64,000 bases of DNA from positions 4,497 to 68,496 of the forward strand of contig NW_019091475.1 in the NCBI RefSeq assembly GCF_001949145.1, given 5' to 3'. This stretch comes from Acanthaster planci. Taxonomy: Eukaryota; Echinodermata; Asteroidea; Valvatida; Acanthasteridae. Position 1 is the first letter of the stretch. Each line of letters opens with the position of its first letter. The notes under the pieces are model-generated. The model saw only the letters and a program-made list of their open reading frames with translations, was not told the origin of the DNA and made no database searches. Below are positions 52,001 to 61,000 of the stretch, one piece after another. The position numbers were made by a program, and so were the translations under genes.

Positions 52001-55000
52001 ATGTAATTTCTAAACAAGTGTCTCCAGCTCCTGACTTTTGCATGATGCTTCTCTTTGTTCTCACTTTGACATGTACTGCAAAGAAAGTCAGAGATAGTTG
52101 GGCCAATTTTTTTTTTTTTCAAAAGGATTTCCACAGCCCCGAGGAATCTTGACGTACTTCGGTGTGCTCGCTGAATGGAATAAATCCCAACAGGTGACAA
52201 CTGACATCCCAACAATTCAGGGACTTATCGATATCAAGCGAGGAGACATCCCACGGGGACAGTTTACCATCAGTGGTAATATTTACCTTTGAAGCATTTG
52301 AATGTGGCCCATCATTTGTTGGCCTGATTAGGCAGATGTTTTGGTTTAAGCATGGTGCTGGGGCAGCCTCGCAACGGGGCCTAAAAGGGTGCTGCCTGGG
52401 ACAGTCCAAAATGTCTCTTTGATATTGCCCATGCTGTAATCAAGTCAAATTACAGGCTGGCTCACAAGTAGTGAAGGGCAGGGGAATGCGTTTGCCACAG
52501 TTCACCAAAATAGCTAAACAACTAGTGAGCTCAGACTGAACGACTGGAAATGGACTTGTAAATCTCCTGAATTGCAAGTCTGAATATTCCTGTATACCCT
52601 TCCAGTACTGTAGCATTGCCAATCCGGCCATAATACTTTGGCACATATCCAAACTTGAATCTCATATTAATATGCAAGCATTATATACATGTTTCTCCAA
52701 CTTATGCTTCAACCACTAAAGAGGAGTCAATTCATCAAATGCCCCGTGTTCATGGAAATGACTCCACAAATGAAATTGCATCCCAAGATCTGTTGATCCA
52801 TTAGAGGGCAATTCAATTACTAGATCAGATCCCCCCCCAAAAGTTCAGATTTCCAATTCAAATTTCCCCTCAATCGCATTAAAGATTAATTCCAGTAATA
52901 TCCTTCTATGACCCGCCACAGCTCTGATTACAATGCAAGGACCTGAAAGGCTTCTTGTCTGATATTGGGCTGAACAGACGATGGGATTACTGCAAAAGTG
53001 ACCCCTTTTCTTTTACTCTCCCGCTTTCTTCCGACATTATCTTGCCCCAGCTAAAATAGCTGACAATTTTTGTCTAGCGAGATGGGAATGCCTGTACAAC
53101 CCTGATCGAAGTAGATATCGAGCCCAACACGGGCAGGTGCATTTATCAACAAGCGACTCCCAATTAGTCCAACACGCCTACGACGCACACGAAGGAGAAG
53201 ATTAAGGAGAGGTTAAGAGACAGGATGCAAGACCAAAGGAGTGGGCGGTGGGATCCATCAACATCGGAATGATAAATCAACAGTCACCGGTAAATTGGAA
53301 ATTTGAAATTACTTGTCCACGGGCAAGAAGTTAAAGGACACTAGTCCTGCTTGCATACACATGTAACGTTAAACCACCCACCCATACTATACATGCATGC
53401 ACAAACCAGTACGTGAACAGATACATGTAAATGTAGGAAGCTACACAGTGACCAAAAATGATGAGACCTATGTAACGATTGAAAAATTCACTGAGCCTCT
53501 TTCCTGTTGATTTCATTTTCTGCCATGGTTGAATAAACCTGAGGTTGAACTAATTCAATTGAAAAGGATTCGGGCGATACTTTCTTAAGGAAACTTGATT
53601 GACTATGAACAAATGAATTTAAAACATACATTGTGAACAACTTCTTCTAGACTGAAGAGAAGCAATCCTGAGTCTTCAAGTAGCAAAAGAACAACAACCG
53701 ATGAGAGTAAATGACAGTAAACATGGATCGACTTCACAAGGAAAGGTAAGTCACGCTTTCCACATTCTCCGTCCTTACTACTTTCTTGCTTTTAAAGTAG
53801 ATTTAAGCACTAAAATGTAAACTGGTCATGGGTGGTAATTGACAATAGTTGCAGAGAAACCTGTCAAAAATGTGCATACATGCGACTGTCAATATTCTTA
53901 AGTATTCACACTGTTCATGCACGACATGTAACCAGACCAACTGTGCAGCAGTAGAAAGGAGGAGCGCCCTCTGTTGTCTGATGCAGGACATGGAGGATGA
54001 CATGTAATTAATCTTTTGTACATACATGTACATGTAGGAGAGCAGGACAAAAGGTTGTCCACAGAGATGGTAAATAAATGAACCGTGGAGGCAAAAATGG
54101 CACAACCGGATACAGCTCCAACAAAATGTACGTGAATGGCAGATATGGCATACCATCTTCACATGGTACCATACTTCTCACCAGTTACTCTGCCCATCCT
54201 TATGACACAATATCAGAGATCCAAATTAAACCGGTGGGGAAGAAACTCAAGACTGGCAAATCAATCGGACCTACAAACTGTCAACTACAGTCACTTATTA
54301 ATTCAAAACAAATCAAATTGGGAAAAAAGGGGTAAAGCAAGGGTCAATCAATCAAACTAGAACTGGAGGCACAAGTGTGAGAAAAAAAACAACTTTGATC
54401 AATTCCTCTGACGTTTGGTGCCTGAGCGCCTGACTCAAGTCGTGGGCTTACTGAAAGGAAGGAGGTCCCCACAGTACATGACGCAGGAACTCATTTGACA
54501 GCAATGGTGAAGAAGACACATCACTTTTACAAATAGTCGATGAAAAGAGGGGGGGTGGGACAATGATGATGAATCTTCCCAGGATTGTATTCACTTTGCA
54601 AGCCGCACATGCAGTTTGAGGAAAAGAGCATCAAATAGAAGACAGGTTGCTACACCAGGCGCAAGCAGTACATGATGATGTAATCCGACCCAAGGACAAT
54701 TCATCCAGTCCGAGGATAATTCATCAATCTAGGCAGTTTTTTCCGCACTTACTCAGGACTAAATCGAGGGGCCATGAGAAACACTGAAGAATGTAGTGTT
54801 CATTCTTCAACACTAAAAAATGAGTATAACGTACCCGGTACCGCTACATTAGAGTTTCAAGAAAATACAACATGCTCTAAAACGGTGTTCTCTTTTTTTT
54901 TGTTAGTATTAGCCAACACAAAGCACTAGTAAATATCTGCCAACGATATAAACATCAGAGATGAAATGTAAATAAAAAAAGAACATATCTTGGCCATAAA

Positions 55001-58000
55001 AAGAAGGCAACAATTCTAGTATACAGCAAACATCTCAAACCCCATCAAATCTGGTTTTAAAACAGAGCTAACTAAAAAACTTTGCTAAATACTTTGAGAT
55101 TTTAAGAAATTTGATACATTGAACACAGAAGTCTTTTGTATGAAGAAATAATCTTGATGCTAACCACATACACTGCATATTTCATTTTCTTTAATAGCTA
55201 CATCAAAAAGCAATAATAAAATGATGAATTCAAAAATGAATGTAGAGCATTTCATGGCTGTTGGGATATGGTTTGAGAAGAATTTGAACTATTTTCACAT
55301 TTAAATCTGACGGTTTCACAGAATAAGAAGTGAATTCCCTGATGTAGGGTAGCCACTTTGAAAGCATTTCATCTGTCAACACTCATAAAGTGGTATGTTA
55401 ACTTTTGATCCAGTAAAAACCATTTCAGTTAACAATTTTCACTCACAATCGGGCAACAGCATCACAGACTCCAAAAAGCAATTTTCAAACCATGCACCAT
55501 GACCACATTATCAGCGGATCACTTCACCAGAAAGTGACGAAGAAACACTAGGGTATCCCACAACAGTACACGCTGTTGCCTTCCGCATCAATAATTCCAC
55601 ACACATCGTGAGTAAACCTCGGACTCCCCGGTGTATCCTGTCTGATGCGCTTAAAGGACTAAAATGTCTCTCTTCTGTTTCATCGTTCCTTTAAACATGC
55701 AAGACAGACAAGGAAGAGGACTTACCCGGCCTTGTTGGGTCCATGGAGTTGGGCATCATGCCTTGTGAATTGGGGATGCCCCCGGGTGGAGGCTGTGGAA
55801 ATGTCAGGTAAGAATCGATATTATTAACCTTGTACTGTTTTAGACACTTTCAAAAACTTAACAAATTTTTCAACCCCCCCCCTTTTTTAGGATAAGGTTT
55901 TCAGTGAATTACACCGTTTTTAGCACAGAAGTGGATTTCCTTTTTAAAGTTATGGGAAAACACAGCACTTTTGTAGACTCCTGGACACTTTGGTGTCAGA
56001 GTTTCGAAGAGTCCTGATGAAGCATGCCTTCAATTGGGAATTTTTTGGATGCTTTTCAACTTTAGGTTGAAAACTAATTTTAATTCAGACTGCAAGCTAC
56101 AGTGACAACATTCAAAATGAAAAATATGAAAGGCAAGATACCATCATGGTCAACTATACGTTTAGATATCAATTTTCAAATTTTGGATAGTCCACATTCG
56201 TAAGAAGGAAATAAATGTCAAGATATGAGAAAACCTTCTAGCACACTGCAATGTACAGTTGTCAAGTGCATAGCAGCTTGTATTTGTGACCCATTCGGTC
56301 TTCAAGGAGCCCCCTTTTTACTAACCCTTGCACAACAAATTGCCAGGAATAAATGAGTGGTATATTACACGGACAGATATTCTGGAGATTATAGACAGGA
56401 AAACAATTATCTCTCACATAAAAGTCAAATCATACGTCACATCTTTATCAAGTCAAAAAGACTTGATAACATTGAGGATACTGCATCTATTGTGAGGCAA
56501 AAATCAACAGAAACTATGTTGGATCAACAGAGGGCAGCATTCTCTTTGCACACAACCAAGAAAAACTGAGGTACATTTCTCACTTGAGTCAACAGAGGGG
56601 GTAGTTCACATTCACCAACATATTCTTGACAGCTGGTGTGGAGCAAGATCACAAATAAGTTCCAAGAAATAATTATTGTGGGCAAAATAGTATTGTTCAA
56701 ACTGGCATCTTTCAATACGCAATGAACAGTTTGACGTTGGTCAAATGGAAATTTGCTTACACTGCTCATAAACATGTATCTACCATAAATTGTCACCAAC
56801 ACAAGACATTTCAGGTAAAATTTGACCCAGCTCTATCAAGTCCCTGCATGTCCAAGTCATCTACAAAGAACGAATTCAAGAAACATAAACTACATGGACG
56901 ATATGGTAATAAGTAGCTCAACTGATTTTCAGTAAAACTGAAGTAAAGCTATCCTCTTCCCAATAAGTATGTCCTCACTTGAACAAGTATCCTGACAAAG
57001 TCCACCTCTCAGCTCACAATTTTATTTCACTAGAACTGCAGCATACATGAAAGTTTTGAGTAACACAGAAGGCAGCAGTAGATATCTTACGAGCCTACAC
57101 TTAGGACTGAAGCATACCTTGTTGGGAAAGCACTCTTATGAAATGATGGGTAGATTTAGACAAGGGGAGTGCAAAATTGTTTTGCAAGCTACACAAATGC
57201 TCAGCAAGCCCAAACTTCAGGAGTTCATATTTGCTTTGGTATACAAGTAACTACTGTTCAGTTGAAAAGTTACCAAAGTCATCATCTCCAACATCACTGT
57301 TACCACTGACTAAAAATCCCCCCCCCCTTTTCTGGATTAAACAATTACCCTGGTGTCATCTGGTGTGAAATTTATTCTTGATTTTTTGTTTTTGTTTTTT
57401 TAATTCTGCAAAATGGATACACACGAATTGTCAAAAACAAAATTTGTTACAATCTTGGGTGTTGCTCTTACCTGGCTCCCTGGCATTCTGACGGGACCGC
57501 CTCTCGGGCCTGAGTAGCGGGGTGACATAAACGGCTGTGAAAGACAAGAAATGGGAGGACATTAACCGTTGCATCGACCACTCTCATCTGGTATGCATGA
57601 GTCTTATCTCTAGGCAGGGTTGTAGGCAAGTCCAATCACAAGTCGATCATAAGTCAAATCATTCATTCAGTCATGAATACACTGCACCGATGGGATGCAC
57701 GTCCAACAGTCACAGCTTCTTGGAATAGCATGGACTTGAATTGAGTCTAGACAGCCGGTGATAGACTTGTGAGGAATTGCCTGCAATGCTTTAAAAATGA
57801 GAACCACAATTATGATGTAATGTGTGTACAACGCTTATAAGAATGCAGGCTGGTTGTTTTACTACTGTCGTTGTGGTGGCAGATACGGTACAACTTCTGG
57901 GTCTTAGTCACAATTCACACACTGGAAATATTGCACAAGATTGTAGAAAACTACAACAACTCCAGTAAGAAAAATGTTGACTCTCTGCCATTTTGTTTAA

Positions 58001-61000
58001 CTTGGTGAAGTGCAAGTGAAAATGTGCCAATTCATCACACGTGGTGTTTGTATTCAAACTGTGCAAACGGCTGGTATGAGCTCGTCTCAGGTTAATGTTT
58101 ACGATCAGTGCTGCTTCTTTGGCATGAAACCAGGTTGAATATACATGTATTATAAGACTACAGGTAAAGCATGGCAGCCTCCACTCCTCCTTGCTTGTGC
58201 TTCCGAAGATGTGCTCTGGAAAGGCATTGTAAATTGTGCAGCAGCAGAGAAAAATTGTTGAGGAATGCAGTGCATGCTCATGCGTCAAAACTGGAGCTTA
58301 AAATGCTGGCTGTGAATCTTTGGACATTGCTGAATGTTTCAGAGAGGTGCATACAGAAGTTAGTTGATAAAAAAGGTCGGTGAGGGGTCTCTGTGATTTT
58401 GATTTTCTTTTTTTACTTTCACCCTTTTTTCGCATGACACTTTAACTTGCTGTCGGTGCCATGAGGCACAAGGGACTGATCTGCACTTGGCAATTTCTTT
58501 TAATTCATACAAAGGCTCGTATTTGCATGAGGCACCGCAAACAACACTCAAAGGGAATCAGTGCATCGTGACTACACGAGAGAGAAAGAGAGAGAGAGGA
58601 AGACAGAGAGAAAGAGCTGAATTCTGCAGATATAAGGTACAGCAAAGCATCAGGTGTTTCTGAACTGGGAGAGCCCGCTACCATCTAAGTTCTGGTGAGT
58701 TCTAAAAAAAATGCTATTTCATCACATCTTAATAACTACAGGTTGGTACAACACAACTGCATGAAATCAAGTTGAACCTTTGACCAGCTCAAGATTCAAA
58801 ATTAGTGTCTATCACGAGGAATTAGGCAAGAATCTTCCTAGGTGTACAAGTGTTGTCGTACACTTGTGCACTCTCACAATTGACCCAATATCAATGGGGC
58901 TTACAGTCAGATGGTTTATTCAAGGTTTAAGCCAAAACAATCAGCTACTGGCTTTTTTTAAATGTTTGGCGTTTTCTTTTGTAGTTTCTATTCTTTTGGA
59001 AGGAGGGTGAGTGGGTTTTGGAAAACCTAGTTACGATACCTGGTTCATATCCATCGGATGAGGTGATAACTGTGAGTTGGGAAAGAGGTAGAAAGAACAA
59101 AAAACCTGTCATTTCACCCTGTGTGTTCACCCTTCTCACACTCCAAGTACAGTATTGATTTGAGAAGAGAAAGAAAAAGGATCCACCATGGGAGGGAAGA
59201 GATGGCAGAGGAATTCTCGGTTACTGAAGTGGGAGGCACAGACTCTTCGGGGACTCTGGGAGATAAACGGGCATGGAGGCAGCGCTAGAGACGAAAAGGT
59301 CAACCTACACATGCCCGAGAGTGACCTTGTGTGGGCTGGTGTCAGGTCACAGCGTGGGAAGGTAAGAAAATAAGACTATTCTAGCCCGCTCGCTCCAAGA
59401 CTTTTTTAAGTGCTTTTTTTTACTTGAGAAGCCAGTTTAAACTTTCATGCTATTAGAGCCTTGACCATTTCAAGAGAAGGCAAAAATTTTAGTTCTTGAA
59501 ACAGCACTGGCAAAGAAACTCCATTATTCACACAGAGCGTTTTGGATACAGGTCTTCTTGCCCACTAAATCTGAAATATGAATGCTGCATGTTCAGAACC
59601 CCTGTAAAGAGTCTGAAATTGTTGCTGTTCTCTGTCAGCTAGTGAATTTTGATTGACTACTGGACTTGTTCTTCTGATCCGTTTTCTTATTTAACCTGTG
59701 ACATGTTCTGATATTGCCCCCCCTCAAAACTTACTGCAACTGATGTATTTTGTTGAAACACCTGTGAATGTTGAGAGTATACGCAAACTATGCACTCCAA
59801 CTTCTTTCCAGGTTTACTCAGGAACATCAGGCCATCATTTGAATAGGGGGCCAGTCACACATGCAGTGTTTCACCAGTGGTTATGAATTTATATCAAAAC
59901 TTGAACAGCCTGAAAAAAAGCATGTTCTTTCTATAGTCTTAACATGCTCTTTTCAGCTAAGGTAAACACACTGACCCCTTTTTCATTCCAAATACATTTT
60001 CCCAGTCCAAAATAGAAGAGCTGTCAACCGGCTTTTACTGAAAAGGAACACAAATTTTATCCCTCCCCTCCCCCAAGCACTATGTACCCAGCACTTTCAC
60101 TCTGCATGCCGGTTCATAAATAGCACGGGTTTTGAGGTGTTCAAGTAATGACACAAATTACAACAGTCAGAGACTGCTCATGCTGGCGCCCCACCCCATC
60201 GCCACAGTTTGTGTCATTTGTTTTTGAGAACTGAAGTGCGGCAATCAGACCAAACTGGCCCAGCGTGGTAGAACAATGCAAGGATTCAAACGTTTACAGC
60301 CATCTACTTCAACTTACTTGATTTCCGTCCATGTGATGAGGAGGTAACTGCTGAAAGGAAAGATGCAAACGCAAAATGTGAGACAGAATATCTCCCCGCA
60401 GTTTTCTGTGTTGCAACTTCAGAGGCCAACCCAAATGAGTCAAATGCAATCACTTGAAGTGGGGAAGGGGGCTAAATCAACTTCCACACTCTGTATTTTT
60501 GCTTTCACGGCAATAATGAGGACCTGCAGTTCCAGGCTTACTTGAAATGTCACCGGATCAACAGCCTGTGAAGGAGCACTGCAGTGTGTGACAGCTACCC
60601 TTAATGCAACTCCACTGTATGTTGGGTTTCTTGACAGATGAATGTGCTTACTTCGAGAGAGCATTGCAACTATCATTTCTGCTTGTGGGAAGGGGGAGTG
60701 AGGCTTTGCACATGGCTCAATGAAGCCACATGGCTCACTATGAGTGCTGACCCTTGGCCTGTGTTAGGCTTTTCCCCGATCCAACTCACTTAATAAATGT
60801 TTGCCGTTCTCCCCTCCCCCTTTCATCGATACAGGAGATCTGTGCAATGGACCATTAACAAGACTCTCTGCAGTAACCATGCAAGCTTTGATAGAAGTGG
60901 TTCCCCGGGAAATGACGGGTATCACACGGAGTTACAAGCATTCGTATTAACACAAAGCACACCAAATCAAAGTTTTGAAAAAAATAAAGAAATAAAGACA

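Larger units (their letters stand above)
34410..55725 (-). other. Giant SSBP intron, part 5' of the microexon (21.3 kb)
   Basis: No established exon. It holds a tRNA-like sequence, an unexplained open frame (36482-36655), an assembly gap (38225-38249), a pogo-like MITE (43032-43215) and blocks rich in ATTA-type homeodomain cores between about 45800 and 53250. Introns of this size in developmental regulators often hold enhancers; that is inference here. Confidence 0.7.
57535..60317 (-). other. SSBP intron (2783 nt)
   Basis: Contains a GA-rich microsatellite (58576-58616) and, on the plus strand, an ATG-plus-donor segment at 59188-59363. No SSBP exon is seen. Confidence 0.75.

Noticed and set aside
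53718-53748. Plus-strand ATG followed closely by a consensus GTAAGT
   Set aside because: Only eight codons with no supporting context; such pairs arise by chance in 64 kb.
60735-60850. Cryptic 50-nt exon with AG acceptor and GTGAGT donor on the minus strand
   Set aside because: Its length is not a multiple of three and it would break frame between two phase-0 SSBP exons.
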